Below are positions 53,869-62,477 of a DNA stretch of 64,000 nt, in pieces. Origin of the DNA: Paenibacillus lycopersici (lineage in GTDB: Bacteria; Bacillota; Bacilli; Paenibacillales; Paenibacillaceae). A model generated the notes under the pieces. That model worked only from the letters and a program-made list of their open reading frames with translations, searched no databases and was not told the origin of the DNA. The position numbers and the translations under genes are program-made. The DNA is taken from positions 5,616,001-5,680,000 of the forward strand of contig NZ_CP048209.1 in assembly GCF_010119935.1 (NCBI RefSeq), read 5' to 3'. Numbering within the stretch: the first letter of the stretch is position 1; each line of letters begins with the position of its first letter.

Positions 53869-55226
53869 AGTACAATAACCTCCACAATCTCGCCGGCGGC
53901 GGCGCCTTGCGGGCCCGCTTGAAGGCGAATCAAACCGTCCGCGGCGGGAATGGACGCCATCATGCTCGATTTGCCCCAAGCGAGCGGCTCCGCATAGAGC
54001 GTGCCGTTCCCGGTATAAAGTCGCGCCCGGACGAATCGTTCATGCGGGCTTCCTTTGTCGATGCTGCCGGCCAGCCTGGCCGTCGCCTGCTTCGGCCTTG
54101 CCGCCGCTTCGGTTACGCCCTGCAAGCGCAGCAGCGCGGCCCGCGCGAACAGCTCGAAGCCGACGAAGCAAGCCCCGGGGTTGCCCGACAGCGCGAGCAG
54201 CAGCTTGCCGGACACGATCGCCGCGGACGTCGGCGCCCCCGGCCGCATCGCTGCCTTGTTGAACAGCAGCCGGCTGTCCTGCGGGAGCAGGTCCGCCTGG
54301 GGCGGCGCGGTTGCTTGCCACCCCGCTTCCTCCGAGGCAGCTCCGCCTTCCGCCGCCGCAGACGAGCGCTCGATGGACCGGAGCAGGCTCGCCATCACAT
54401 CATAATCGCCGACCGACACGCCGCCGGTCGTAACGATCAGGTCGCAATGCAGCAGCGCGCCCGCGATCGCTTCGGCCGCCGCGCCGGGCTCGTCCGGCAC
54501 GCGGCCGAGCTGGACCGGCACGCCGCCGTGCTGCGCAACGAGCGCGGCCACCATCGCGCTGTTGCTGTCGCGGATGCGGCCGGGCGCAAGCGGCGCCTCG
54601 ACCGGCAGCAGCTCGGCGCCGGTCGCGAGCACCGCGACGCGCGGCCGCACGAACACCGGCACATGGGCATAGCCGAATGTGCCGAGCAGAGCCAGATGGC
54701 CCGGCCGCAGCAGCTCGCCGGGCCGCGCGAACGCGCTGCCGCAGCGGAACTCCTCGCCCCGCGGCGCGATGTTCTGCCCGGGCACGGCGGCGCTCCGCAC
54801 CTGCACCGCCGGCTGCCCGCCAACCCGGGCGTCCGCCGTCTGCTCCAGCATGACGACGGCGTCCGCCCCCGGGGGCACGGCGCCGCCCGTCATAATGCGA
54901 ACGGCGGTGCCCGGTGCCACGTCCGCCGGGGCGAGCCCGCCGGCGGCGACCGTGGCCGCTACGCGCAGCGTCGCCGGCGAGCCCGGCGACGCCTGCGCCG
55001 TATCCGCGCTGCGGACGGCGAATCCGTCCAGTCCGGCCCGCGCGAAAGGCGGCCAGTCCGTCGTCGCGCAGACCGCCTCCGACAGCCGCCGGCCGCCGGC
55101 CTCCCACAGCGCCACGGATTCCCGCCGCCCCGGCTCGGCCGCCTCGATGACGAGGCGCATCGCCTCGTCGACTTTAATGGCGCGCCTGCGAAACCGCGCC
55201 TCTCCTTGCAGATGCCCTTCGCTCAT
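53865..55226 (-). CDS. moeA: Molybdopterin molybdenumtransferase
   Basis: ATG 55226 follows GCGGAGGAAGC; product 453 residues. Typical MoeA segments are KVDEAMRLVIEAAE, the ATTDWPPFARAGLDGFAVRS loop, VRIMTGGAVPPGADAVVMLE, DSNSAMVAALVAQHGG and VTTGGVSVGDYDVM. The enzyme inserts molybdate into adenylated molybdopterin. Strongly GC-rich coding compared with neighbours. The nas operon needs this cofactor. Divergent from mobB. Confidence 0.94.
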   Translation of the reverse strand: MSEGHLQGEARFRRRAIKVDEAMRLVIEAAEPGRRESVALWEAGGRRLSEAVCATTDWPPFARAGLDGFAVRSADTAQASPGSPATLRVAATVAAGGLAPADVAPGTAVRIMTGGAVPPGADAVVMLEQTADARVGGQPAVQVRSAAVPGQNIAPRGEEFRCGSAFARPGELLRPGHLALLGTFGYAHVPVFVRPRVAVLATGAELLPVEAPLAPGRIRDSNSAMVAALVAQHGGVPVQLGRVPDEPGAAAEAIAGALLHCDLIVTTGGVSVGDYDVMASLLRSIERSSAAAEGGAASEEAGWQATAPPQADLLPQDSRLLFNKAAMRPGAPTSAAIVSGKLLLALSGNPGACFVGFELFARAALLRLQGVTEAAARPKQATARLAGSIDKGSPHERFVRARLYTGNGTLYAEPLAWGKSSMMASIPAADGLIRLQAGPQGAAAGEIVEVIVL

Positions 55227-55351
55227 GCTTCCTCCGCTAACGATGCTTCGGTATTTTCTTTCCATTGTATCAGAATACGGCGAAGGCGTGGATACGCCAT
55301 ATGGTATAATCGACCCTATCGACTGACCGATTCGAAAGGAGCAATGAGGCC

Positions 55352-55906
55352 TTGAACTCCTTGGACTTCTCGCAAACCGCGAACAACCCGGCGCAGCCGG
55401 AACGCGTGCCGTTCGTGATCCAAATCGTCGGCTACAAGAACAGCGGCAAAACCACGCTGATCGCCAAGCTCGTCCGGCGCCTGAAGCAAGCGGGCTTGAT
55501 CGTCGGCACCGTCAAGCACGACGCCCACGAGTTCGACATGGACAAGCCCGGCACGGATACGTGGAAGCACCAGGAAGCCGGCGCGGACATGACCGCGATC
55601 AGCTCCGCCTCCCGCAGCGCGATCATCAGCAATCGGCCAGAACCGCTCTCGGGCTTGCTTGCGCATATGCGGCATGCGGATGTCGTGCTTGTCGAAGGCT
55701 TCAAGCAAGAGCATCATCCCAAAATCATCCTGCTGCGCGAGACGAACGATCGCGAGCTGCTCGGTCTTAGCGAACCATGGATAGCCATGCTGTGGCCAGA
55801 AGCGGAGCCGCTTCGCGCGGAGCTGACTTGCCCTGCCTTCACGATCGACGACGACGCGCATATCGCATCGGAAATTCGCAAGCGGCTGACACCGCGACCG
55901 CGATAA
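55352..55906 (+). CDS. mobB: Molybdopterin-guanine dinucleotide biosynthesis protein MobB
   Basis: TTG start after AAAGGAGCAATGAGGCC; 184 residues. P-loop IVGYKNSGKTTLIAKLVRRL, then GTVKHDAHEFDMDKPGTD and DVVLVEGFKQEHHPKI, all typical of MobB. It is a GTP-binding adaptor that helps MobA make the guanine dinucleotide form of the cofactor used by nitrate reductase. About 125 bp separate it from divergent moeA. Confidence 0.94.
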   Translation: MNSLDFSQTANNPAQPERVPFVIQIVGYKNSGKTTLIAKLVRRLKQAGLIVGTVKHDAHEFDMDKPGTDTWKHQEAGADMTAISSASRSAIISNRPEPLSGLLAHMRHADVVLVEGFKQEHHPKIILLRETNDRELLGLSEPWIAMLWPEAEPLRAELTCPAFTIDDDAHIASEIRKRLTPRPR

Positions 55907-55945
55907 CCGGCTCTTACCGATCCCCGTCGATTGCATGCCCAACAC

Positions 55946-55977
55946 AAAAAAAGACGCTCCCAATAAGCGTCTTCTCT
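55946..55977. terminator. Bidirectional terminator between mobB and the response-regulator gene
   Basis: AAGACGCT pairs with AGCGTCTT; the plus side runs into TCTCTCTG and the minus side into TTTTTTTG. It lies 40 bp after mobB and about 107 bp after the end of the response-regulator gene. Confidence 0.8.
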
Positions 55978-56083
55978 CTGCCTCTGTCGATGAAGCACGG
56001 CCGAAATCCCGGCTTCGTCGCCAATTCCAAACGTCTCGCGCGAACCCATGACGCCGGTCATTCACGTCATTCACATGCAATAA

Positions 56084-56761
56084 TTAATCGACAAGTCCTT
56101 GTTTATGCGCATAAATCGCCGCCTGCGTCCGGTCTTCCACGCCCAGCTTCGCAAAAATATTCGTCACATGGAATTTAACCGTCTTGATGCCGATGAACAG
56201 CTCTTCCGCGATTTCCTGATTCGACAGGCCTTTGCCGACGCATTTGAGCACGTCCATTTCCCGATCCGTCAGCTGTTCGTGCAGCGGCTTTGCCGCTTCC
56301 GTCTTCGGCTGGCGGAAACGGTTCATCATTTTGGCGGCGACTTGCGATTCCAGCACGGATTGACCGCGCGCCGCGGCGCGGATCGCTTCGGCGATTTCGT
56401 TCGCGCGCGACGTTTTCAGCAGATAGCTGAACGCGCCCGCCTCGATGACCGGATACATTTTGCTGTCGTCCAGGTAACTCGTCAGCACGATGACCTTGCA
56501 ATCCGGATACAGCTCCATCAATCGCCGGGTCGTCTCCACGCCGTCCATGCCGTCCATCACGAGATCCATCAGAACGACGTCGGGCAGGTATGCCTGCGCC
56601 AGACGGATGCCTTCCTGGCCGTTGCTTGCCTCGCCTACGACTTCAATGCCATCCTCGGTGTTCAGCACGGCCGCCAGACCGATACGCACCATTTCATGAT
56701 CGTCGACCAGCAGTACTTTAATAGGCTGTTCGATGCTGTCCATTTGTTCGATCGCTTCCAT
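56084..56761 (-). CDS. LiaR/VraR-type response regulator
   Basis: Start at ATG 56761 (GGAGG 11 bases upstream), giving 225 residues and a 44-bp overlap with the kinase gene; ATG 56785 is an alternative. Receiver domain: KVLLVDDHEMVRIGL, phosphorylation Asp in DVVLMDLVMDGMDG (about residue 66), VLTSYLDDS. C-terminal LuxR helix-turn-helix: LTDREMDVLKCVGKGLSNQE and KTVKFHVTNIF. Matches the NarL/LiaR class that activates cell-envelope stress genes, here most likely the PspA/PspC operon just upstream. Confidence 0.93.
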   Translation of the reverse strand: MEAIEQMDSIEQPIKVLLVDDHEMVRIGLAAVLNTEDGIEVVGEASNGQEGIRLAQAYLPDVVLMDLVMDGMDGVETTRRLMELYPDCKVIVLTSYLDDSKMYPVIEAGAFSYLLKTSRANEIAEAIRAAARGQSVLESQVAAKMMNRFRQPKTEAAKPLHEQLTDREMDVLKCVGKGLSNQEIAEELFIGIKTVKFHVTNIFAKLGVEDRTQAAIYAHKQGLVD

Positions 56762-57860
56762 TCGGTGATAGTCCTCCTCCGTCATGGGATGCCGACGGCA
56801 CCCGTATATCGATGATAACGCCATTGCCCGGCGATGTAATCAGCTTCATGGAGCCGCCCAATTCATTCACGCGCTCTTCCATGGTCAGCAAGCCGTACGA
56901 CGTTTGCTTCTTCTCCTCCGCATGGAAGCCGACGCCGTTGTCTTGAACCGTCAATCGCACGAAATTGCCTGCCTGCTGCAAATAAATGTTCAGCTGGTCC
57001 GCCTTGGAATGCCGCAGCGAATTGGATAGCGCCTCCTGGGCGATCCGGAACAGATGATCCTCCGCTTCTCCGCCAAGCTTCACGGCGACGTCAGCTTCCA
57101 GCGTAATCGTCATCGGCACCTTCTGCTTCAGCTCGTCGACGAGACTGTGAAGCGCCTGGCTCAGATGCTTCCCGTCCAGATGCACCGGCCGAAGATGCAG
57201 CAGCAGCGCGCGCATTTCCGATTGCGCCACGGATGCCATCTCCTCGATAAGCTGCACCTGACGTTTCGCGCGCTCCCAATCCTTCTCCAGCGTCCGGCTG
57301 ACCGCCGTAGCCGTCATGGAGATGGCGAACAGCTGCTGGCTGACCGCGTCATGCAGCTCGCGCGCCAGACGTTGGCGTTCCTCGATGACCGCCGTGAACC
57401 GCACCTGCTCCGTCCATGCCTCATCCTCTTCGGACAGTTCATCCTGCCCATCGCTGGCGCCGGCATCTCCCGGAATGGTAACGCGCTGCCGTTTGCGCCG
57501 CTGTTGATCCGAGAGCCGCTTGAGCGCTTCGCGCAGCTTCACGCCTTGCAAATAACTATACACCGCGGCAAAAACGAGCGCCGTCGCGATGACCGTCAAT
57601 CCGATCAACGCCGCCTTGCTTTGCAGGGCAAACAGCTTCAAGTAACCGGTCCCCTGCAGCACGAGCACGCTCAGTCCCAGAATCACGAACAGCCACAGCA
57701 CGGTCTCCGCTACATTGCGCCGTTTATCGGCAGCCTGGACGAGCGCCGCCGGCGGATTGCCGGGATAAGTAACCGGCGGACCGGCCTGATCGGGAAGCAT
57801 CTCCGGGCTTTCGGCCGGAACCTTCGGTTCTTCGCGGCGGTAAGATGATGAATCGCTCAA
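56718..57860 (-). CDS. LiaS/VraS-type sensor histidine kinase
   Basis: TTG 57860 follows GGAAGGAGGAGGGCC; product 380 residues. A cytoplasmic N-terminus, two membrane helices (about 51-70 and 81-102) with almost no loop, a HisKA_3 box ERQRLARELHDAVSQQLF with His about 170, and HATPase N- and G-boxes (ALSNSLRHSKADQL, NGVGFHAEEKKQTSYGL). Intramembrane-sensing kinases of this type respond to cell-wall antibiotics. Its cognate regulator overlaps its 3' end. Confidence 0.93.
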   Translation of the reverse strand: MSDSSSYRREEPKVPAESPEMLPDQAGPPVTYPGNPPAALVQAADKRRNVAETVLWLFVILGLSVLVLQGTGYLKLFALQSKAALIGLTVIATALVFAAVYSYLQGVKLREALKRLSDQQRRKRQRVTIPGDAGASDGQDELSEEDEAWTEQVRFTAVIEERQRLARELHDAVSQQLFAISMTATAVSRTLEKDWERAKRQVQLIEEMASVAQSEMRALLLHLRPVHLDGKHLSQALHSLVDELKQKVPMTITLEADVAVKLGGEAEDHLFRIAQEALSNSLRHSKADQLNIYLQQAGNFVRLTVQDNGVGFHAEEKKQTSYGLLTMEERVNELGGSMKLITSPGNGVIIDIRVPSASHDGGGLSPNGSDRTNGQHRTAY

Positions 57861-58067
57861 GGCCCTCCTCCTTCCTATGTATGAACGCGCCAAAACATGC
57901 CGTAGGCCGATGCCGGCGAAGCGCATCGACCAACGCGAGTGAAACGGCTGTCGCCGTCCTTAGACGGCGCAGCGGGTTCCATTCCGATGAAATATAAGCT
58001 TTGAAGCATCGTGCGTACGGTTAGTTCTTATATTTCGAGGCATCGTGTTCCTTTATTCCATCCTACG

Positions 58068-58757
58068 TTATTCGGCTGTGGGCGGGTTCAGGCGATTCTT
58101 GAGCGCTTGCAGCTGTTCTTCGACTTGCAGCTGCTTGGAAGGATCGACCGGACGTGCCGCCGCCGAAGGTCCGTTGTAGGAGCCGAACGGTACGCGCATG
58201 ACGTCTGCTTCCGCTTCCAATTGCATGATCTTCTCTTCCATCCGGCCGAAGCCGCGCGACGCATTGCCGCTTTCGATCGTGTGCACCGCGGTTACTTGCG
58301 CCATTTGCTTCTTCGCCTTCGCCATTTGAGCGCGGGCCGCAAGCTCATTGCGCTTGTTGCGAAGCTGGTAGTATTCGTCCTTCATGCCATGCAGCTGGTT
58401 CATCAGCTCTTCGGCTTGCGCCTTGGCGCTTACGTGCAGCTCCGTGAATTCGGCCGTCTTCTGGTCGAAGAAAATCTTCTCTTCCAGCAGCTTGCGTGCC
58501 AGCTCTTCCTGACCGGCGCGAAGCGCCGTCTCGGCTTTCGACTCGCGGTCGGCGCCGCTTCTTACCGCCTCCTCCAGACGCTGCAGCATCCGGCGTTCGT
58601 TCGCCATTTGCTTCGCGACCGTCAGTTCCGCCGCATGAATCTCGGCCTCCATGTCGCGCAAATATTGGTTCAGCATGACAACCGGATCTTCCATTTTATC
58701 CAACAGCTCGTGAATCGAAGCTTTCGTCATATCTTTCATACGTTTGAAAATACTCAT
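58068..58757 (-). CDS. PspA/LiaH-type phage-shock protein (copy 1)
   Basis: The 229-residue protein begins MSIFKRMKDMTKASIHELL with DKMEDPVVMLNQYLRDME, the amphipathic membrane-binding helix and coiled-coil of PspA/LiaH (ESCRT-III-like). Long heptad regions follow. GAAGGGAGATGTGTAAC precedes the ATG. The PspC-like gene ends only 2 bp upstream of this start, so they are tightly coupled. Confidence 0.93.
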   Translation of the reverse strand: MSIFKRMKDMTKASIHELLDKMEDPVVMLNQYLRDMEAEIHAAELTVAKQMANERRMLQRLEEAVRSGADRESKAETALRAGQEELARKLLEEKIFFDQKTAEFTELHVSAKAQAEELMNQLHGMKDEYYQLRNKRNELAARAQMAKAKKQMAQVTAVHTIESGNASRGFGRMEEKIMQLEAEADVMRVPFGSYNGPSAAARPVDPSKQLQVEEQLQALKNRLNPPTAE

Positions 58758-58759
58758 TG

Positions 58760-59266
58760 TTACACATCTCCCTTCTCGTGTTTGGCCAGTTTTGAGCGAA
58801 GCTCTTCAATTTCCTTCTTCAGCGCGCGTTTCTCCAAATCTTCCATCATCGCATCGATGTTCGTAGAAGCATGCGCCTGCGTTTGCGCGGGCGGCTTCTG
58901 CCATGTCGGCCCGGGTTGGGACGGTGATCCGTAAGAGCTTCCGTAGGAGCTTCCGCCGAATCCATTGCCTTGACCTTGGCCGTTGCCGTAATTGCTGCCG
59001 CCGTTGTACGGTCCATGGTTATGGCTGTTCCAACCGCCGCCGTATCCGCTTGGACCGTGTCCGTAGCCGCCGTCGAATTCATACGGATTCTTCGGAACGA
59101 CCAAGCCGGCCAAAATATATACCAGGATCAATGCGCCGCTCGTAAAGACCGTGACGACGATCAGCAGAATCCGCACCAGCGTCGCATCGACATTCAGCAT
59201 CTCGGCAAGTCCGCCGCAAAGGCCGAACAACTTCTTATCGCGTCGCGATCGATACAGCTTCTTCAT
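58760..59266 (-). CDS. PspC-domain protein with Gly/Tyr/Asn-rich linker
   Basis: ATG 59266 overlaps the stop TGA of the upstream PspA gene (ATGA). The 168-residue protein has the PspC domain (KKLFGLCGGLAEMLNVDATL with VRILLIVVTVFTSGALILVY), a low-complexity linker (YGGGWNSHNHGPYNGGSN), and a C-terminal coiled coil KKEIEELRSKLAKHEKGD. PspC is a membrane partner of PspA. The linker length is unusual and could tether the coiled coil to PspA. Confidence 0.92.
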   Translation of the reverse strand: MKKLYRSRRDKKLFGLCGGLAEMLNVDATLVRILLIVVTVFTSGALILVYILAGLVVPKNPYEFDGGYGHGPSGYGGGWNSHNHGPYNGGSNYGNGQGQGNGFGGSSYGSSYGSPSQPGPTWQKPPAQTQAHASTNIDAMMEDLEKRALKKEIEELRSKLAKHEKGDV

Positions 59267-59961
59267 TGCGATTTCCATCCTTCCTGCTGCAGCTTGCGCT
59301 TCAATTGCTCCATCTCGCGCTCAATCGTATTTTGTACGGTCTGGCCGGTGTTCGTGATCCATTCCTGGCCGGCCTTGCGCAAGTCGCGGAGACTGCGGGC
59401 TTCAAGCTCCATATCGCTGATTTTCTCATCAAGCCGGCGAAATATGCCGGATGACTGTTGACCCGGCGCGGAGTTGAACACGCCGTTCTGCGCATAGCGC
59501 TCGTTCAAGCGCTGCTGCAGCCGAAGCGATTCCATCCGTGCCGCGAAATATTCCCGTTTATCGTAAACGCTCTGATACTCGCTGCGCAGCTCACGAAGCT
59601 GCTCTTCAAGCTCTCTGATGCTGTGCGCGGCTTGCTCGTACAGCCCGCGGTATTGTTCGGCGCGCTCCTCGCTGGACGCTTTCTCCATCAAGGCGATTCT
59701 GGCGACGTGATCCTCGCCTGCTTTCAAGGCGATAATCGCTTGCTGCTCGCGTTTTTCTTTCAACTGTTCCGCTTGCTGCCACTGCGCCTTCAGATGATTG
59801 CCGTGTCCGGCGCACTGCTGATACAGCTTCTCGGCTTGAATGATTTCTTCCCGCGTCGACCATAGAAACTGATCGATCAGCTTGACGGGATCCTCGGCCT
59901 TCTCCAGCCGCTCATTCAGCGTCGCGACCGTCATATCCCTCACTCTTCGCATAATGCTCAT
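59263..59961 (-). CDS. PspA/LiaH-type phage-shock protein (copy 2)
   Basis: The 232-residue protein begins MSIMRRVRDMTVATLNERL with EKAEDPVKLIDQFLWST, the same pattern as copy 1 but clearly diverged. A coiled coil covers about residues 40-150. GGAGGATCAAGCA precedes the ATG. The next gene starts within the ATGA overlap. Two PspA paralogues in one operon may form mixed polymers at the membrane (inference). Confidence 0.9.
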   Translation of the reverse strand: MSIMRRVRDMTVATLNERLEKAEDPVKLIDQFLWSTREEIIQAEKLYQQCAGHGNHLKAQWQQAEQLKEKREQQAIIALKAGEDHVARIALMEKASSEERAEQYRGLYEQAAHSIRELEEQLRELRSEYQSVYDKREYFAARMESLRLQQRLNERYAQNGVFNSAPGQQSSGIFRRLDEKISDMELEARSLRDLRKAGQEWITNTGQTVQNTIEREMEQLKRKLQQEGWKSQ

Positions 59962-60055
59962 TGCTTGATCCTCCTTCGTTCCGAACGTTAACGATTATTG
60001 CAGCCAAGCCGGTCGTTTTCTTACGATCGTTAGCACCGTGTCAGGACGGTTTCGA

Positions 60056-60349
60056 TTAGATGCGCTTCCCTTGATTCTTGAACAACGTTATGCCGCCTAC
60101 GATCAACACGACCGCGATCAGAAGCGAGAGCAGGCCGAACAGTTTCGGGAGAAGCATCAGACCGCCTACGACGATCAGAATCGAGCCGATAATTTTGCTT
60201 TCGTTGCGAATCCCGACTACGCCCAGACCAATCAGGATGAAGGGCATCAGAAGTCCAACGATCCAACCCAGATGAATACCTAGAAACTTCATGACCATCA
60301 ATCCGCCGAATACAACCAATATTGCGCCAAGTGCATTTCTTCCGTTCAT
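60056..60349 (-). CDS. LiaI/LiaF-TM-like membrane protein (DUF5668-type)
   Basis: The 97-residue protein has four predicted membrane helices in pairs (LGAILVVFGGLMVMKFLG, IVGLLMPFILIGLGVVGI, IIGSILIVVGGLMLLPKL, LSLLIAVVLIVGGITLF). The GILLVxxGxLML-style repeats are typical of LiaI/LiaF N-terminal domains. First gene of the PspA-PspC-PspA operon. No LiaF C-terminal domain (DUF2154) is present here. Confidence 0.82.
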   Translation of the reverse strand: MNGRNALGAILVVFGGLMVMKFLGIHLGWIVGLLMPFILIGLGVVGIRNESKIIGSILIVVGGLMLLPKLFGLLSLLIAVVLIVGGITLFKNQGKRI

Positions 60350-60734
60350 GTCATTTCACCGCCTTTCCATTCGTTCAACGTTAGTAACTCTTACGAGCCC
60401 TGCCTTGCTTTTGATTCGTTTCTTGCTTATGTCCTTATTGTAGGTTGTTTTGCCGCGCTTCAAAACGGACCCGCGACGGTATTTCACCCTAGACCTCAGG
60501 CGGGGAGCCTGCAGACCCTTAGACGGAACAACCCACCAACGCCCGCCGCTGCCGCCCTTCGGACACTCCTCATCACAGTAGAAGGCCTGCAAAGATCAAA
60601 TGTCTCAGAGGCCTGACAACTCCCTGCTCCGAAACCGCTTACAGCTTGAAAGCCAGTTGGACGCGATTCATCCGAATCACGATGATCTGAATACGTTCAT
60701 TCAACGCCAGCCGCCGCGGTTATCAAGTAAAATG
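60350..60734. other. Leader/intergenic region before the stress operon
   Basis: No gene supported. On the minus strand a TACAAT -10 (60442-60437) with a TTTTGA -35 17 bp upstream (60465-60460) is a possible promoter of the LiaI-like/PspA operon. The remaining part up to the tRNA terminator shows GC-rich text without ribosome sites. Confidence 0.4.
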
Positions 60735-60767
60735 AAAAAACGCCGATTGGACTAGATCCAATCAGCG
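60735..60767 (-). terminator. Terminator of the tRNA/rRNA transcript
   Basis: CGCTGATTGG pairs with CCAATCGGCG around a 7-base loop, followed by TTTTTTCATTTTA on the minus strand, 30 bp after the last tRNA. Confidence 0.93.
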
Positions 60768-60796
60768 TCTATAGTTCTCACAATTTAAAGTAAAGT

Positions 60797-60878
60797 TGGT
60801 GCCGGTGAGAGGACTCGAACCTCCACGGTTTCCCTCACGATTTTGAGTCGCGCGCGTCTGCCATTCCGCCACACCGGC
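60797..60878 (-). tRNA. tRNA-Leu (CAA)
   Basis: Cloverleaf with long variable arm, loop CTCAAAA giving anticodon CAA, encoded CCA end. Last tRNA before the terminator. Confidence 0.96.
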
Positions 60879-60886
60879 TTACTTTA

Positions 60887-60963
60887 TGGCGTGCCCTAAG
60901 AGATTCGAACTCCTGACCTTTTGATTCGTAGTCAAACGCTCTATCCAGCTGAGCTAAGGGCAC
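60887..60963 (-). tRNA. tRNA-Arg (ACG)
   Basis: Loop CTACGAA gives anticodon ACG; the wobble A would be deaminated to inosine. CCA encoded. Confidence 0.96.
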
Positions 60964-60979
60964 ATGTTGTAAAAAATTG

Positions 60980-61053
60980 TGGAGGCGCCACCCAGACTCG
61001 AACTGGGGGTAAAGCTTTTGCAGAGCTCTGCCTTACCACTTGGCTATGGCGCC
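60980..61053 (-). tRNA. tRNA-Cys (GCA)
   Basis: Loop CTGCAAA gives anticodon GCA; CCA encoded. Confidence 0.95.
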
Positions 61054-61063
61054 AGATTAAAAA

Positions 61064-61138
61064 TGGAGCGGAAGACGGGAATCGAACCCGCGACCCTCGC
61101 CTTGGCAAGGCGATGCTCTACCGCTGAGCCACTTCCGC
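61064..61138 (-). tRNA. tRNA-Gly (GCC)
   Basis: Anticodon loop TTGCCAA gives GCC; CCA encoded; acceptor stem GCGGAAG. Confidence 0.96.
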
Positions 61139-61142
61139 ACAA

Positions 61143-61218
61143 TGGCTGGGGATCTAGGATTCGAACCTAGGGAATGACGGAGTCAAAGTCCGTTGCCTTA
61201 CCGCTTGGCTAATCCCCA
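61143..61218 (-). tRNA. tRNA-Gln (TTG)
   Basis: Loop CTTTGAC gives anticodon TTG; acceptor TGGGGAT pairs with ATCCCCA; CCA encoded. Confidence 0.95.
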
Positions 61219-61250
61219 ACACTGTATGACGTTTGAATTCTCGAGTTGAA

Positions 61251-61327
61251 TGGGGCGACCGATGGGAATTGAACCCACGAATGCCGGATCCACAAACCGG
61301 TGCGTTAACCACTTCGCCACGATCGCC
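61251..61327 (-). tRNA. tRNA-His (GTG)
   Basis: Loop TTGTGGA gives anticodon GTG. The acceptor has eight pairs including the extra G-1:C73 pair characteristic of tRNA-His; CCA encoded. Confidence 0.96.
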
Positions 61328-61347
61328 ATGCAACGATTGAATTCATT

Positions 61348-61421
61348 TGGCAGGGGCAGCAGGAATTGAACCCACACTAACGGTTTTGGAGACCGCTGTT
61401 CTACCTTTAAACTATGCCCCT
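61348..61421 (-). tRNA. tRNA-Trp (CCA)
   Basis: Loop CTCCAAA gives anticodon CCA; 3' CCA encoded. Confidence 0.96.
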
Positions 61422-61431
61422 AAGATGTAAA

Positions 61432-61515
61432 TGGTGGAGGATGATGGATTTGAACCACCGAACCCGAAGGAAGAGATTTACAGTCTCCCGCGTTTGGCCA
61501 CTTCGCTAATCCTCC
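61432..61515 (-). tRNA. tRNA-Tyr (GTA)
   Basis: Class II tRNA with long variable arm; loop CTGTAAA gives anticodon GTA; CCA encoded. Confidence 0.96.
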
Positions 61516-61524
61516 ATAAAAAAC

Positions 61525-61600
<76 letters not shown>

Positions 61601-61624
61601 ATATGATTCATTGCTTGTCTGAAA

Positions 61625-61700
<76 letters not shown>

Positions 61701-61714
61701 AAGCATGGTTATAA

Positions 61715-61791
61715 TGGCGGAGCCGACGGGATTCGAACCCGCGGTCTCCTGCGTGACAGGCAGGCATGTTAGGCCTCTACACCACGGCTCC
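61715..61791 (-). tRNA. tRNA-Asp (GTC)
   Basis: Loop CTGTCAC gives anticodon GTC; CCA encoded. Confidence 0.96.
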
Positions 61792-61822
61792 ACATTATAG
61801 TTCTCGGTATGACACCGAAGGT

Positions 61823-61902
<80 letters not shown>

Positions 61903-61920
61903 ATAGTATGAAATGATTCA

Positions 61921-61996
61921 TGGTGGAGGCTGAGGGGATCGAACCCCCGACCCTCTGCTTGTAAGGCAGATGCTCTCCCAGCTGAGCTAAGCCTCC
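61921..61996 (-). tRNA. tRNA-Val (TAC)
   Basis: Loop CTTACAA gives anticodon TAC; CCA encoded. Confidence 0.96.
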
Positions 61997-62074
61997 ATAT
62001 TTGAGCGACAAGTAATACTATAACTCATTCATGCTGCTCAATGCAAGTCTTTTTTTGAAGACTTTTGAAGAAAA

Positions 62075-62149
62075 TGGTGACCCGTAGGGGACTCGAACCC
62101 CTGTTACCTCCGTGAAAGGGAGGTGTCTTAACCACTTGACCAACGGGCC
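62075..62149 (-). tRNA. tRNA-Glu (TTC)
   Basis: Loop CTTTCAC gives anticodon TTC; CCA encoded. A small AAGTCTT/AAGACTT hairpin lies in the spacer downstream (about 62045-62065). Confidence 0.95.
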
Positions 62150-62221
62150 TTATTCGTATGGGGCCCCCGAAAAGTAATCGGAATAACCTCCAACTCGCCA
62201 CTTCACTTTTTGGGGTGAAAA

Positions 62222-62312
62222 TGGCGGAGAGCGAGGGATTCGAACCCTCGATACGCGGTTAACGTATACACGATTTCCAATCGTGCTCCTTCGACCACTC
62301 GGACAGCTCTCC
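62222..62312 (-). tRNA. tRNA-Ser (GGA)
   Basis: Class II tRNA with long variable arm; loop TTGGAAA gives anticodon GGA; CCA encoded. Confidence 0.96.
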
Positions 62313-62317
62313 ATAAA

Positions 62318-62393
62318 TGGCTCCCCGAACAGGACTCGAACCTGTGACAACTCGATTAACAGTCGAGTGCTCTACCAACTGAGCTATCAGGGA
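62318..62393 (-). tRNA. tRNA-Asn (GTT)
   Basis: Loop CTGTTAA gives anticodon GTT; CCA encoded. First tRNA after the 23S gene, with 85 bp between. Confidence 0.96.
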
Positions 62394-62477
62394 ACAATAT
62401 TCAATTCAGGCAATTTACACCCTGAAAACTGGATACGAACCTTTGCGAAAGGTATTCATTAGCTAAAGAGCATGCAT

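Noticed and set aside
53907..55355. 482-codon plus-strand frame antisense to moeA
   Set aside because: Arises from the very GC-rich moeA coding; the opposite strand has complete MoeA motifs.
60356..60592. 78-codon minus-strand frame before the LiaI-like gene
   Set aside because: Arginine/glycine/lysine-rich, no ribosome site, and it overlaps the probable promoter.
60921..61170. Short frames across the tRNA cluster and in the 23S gene
   Set aside because: They are translations of tRNA and rRNA sequence.
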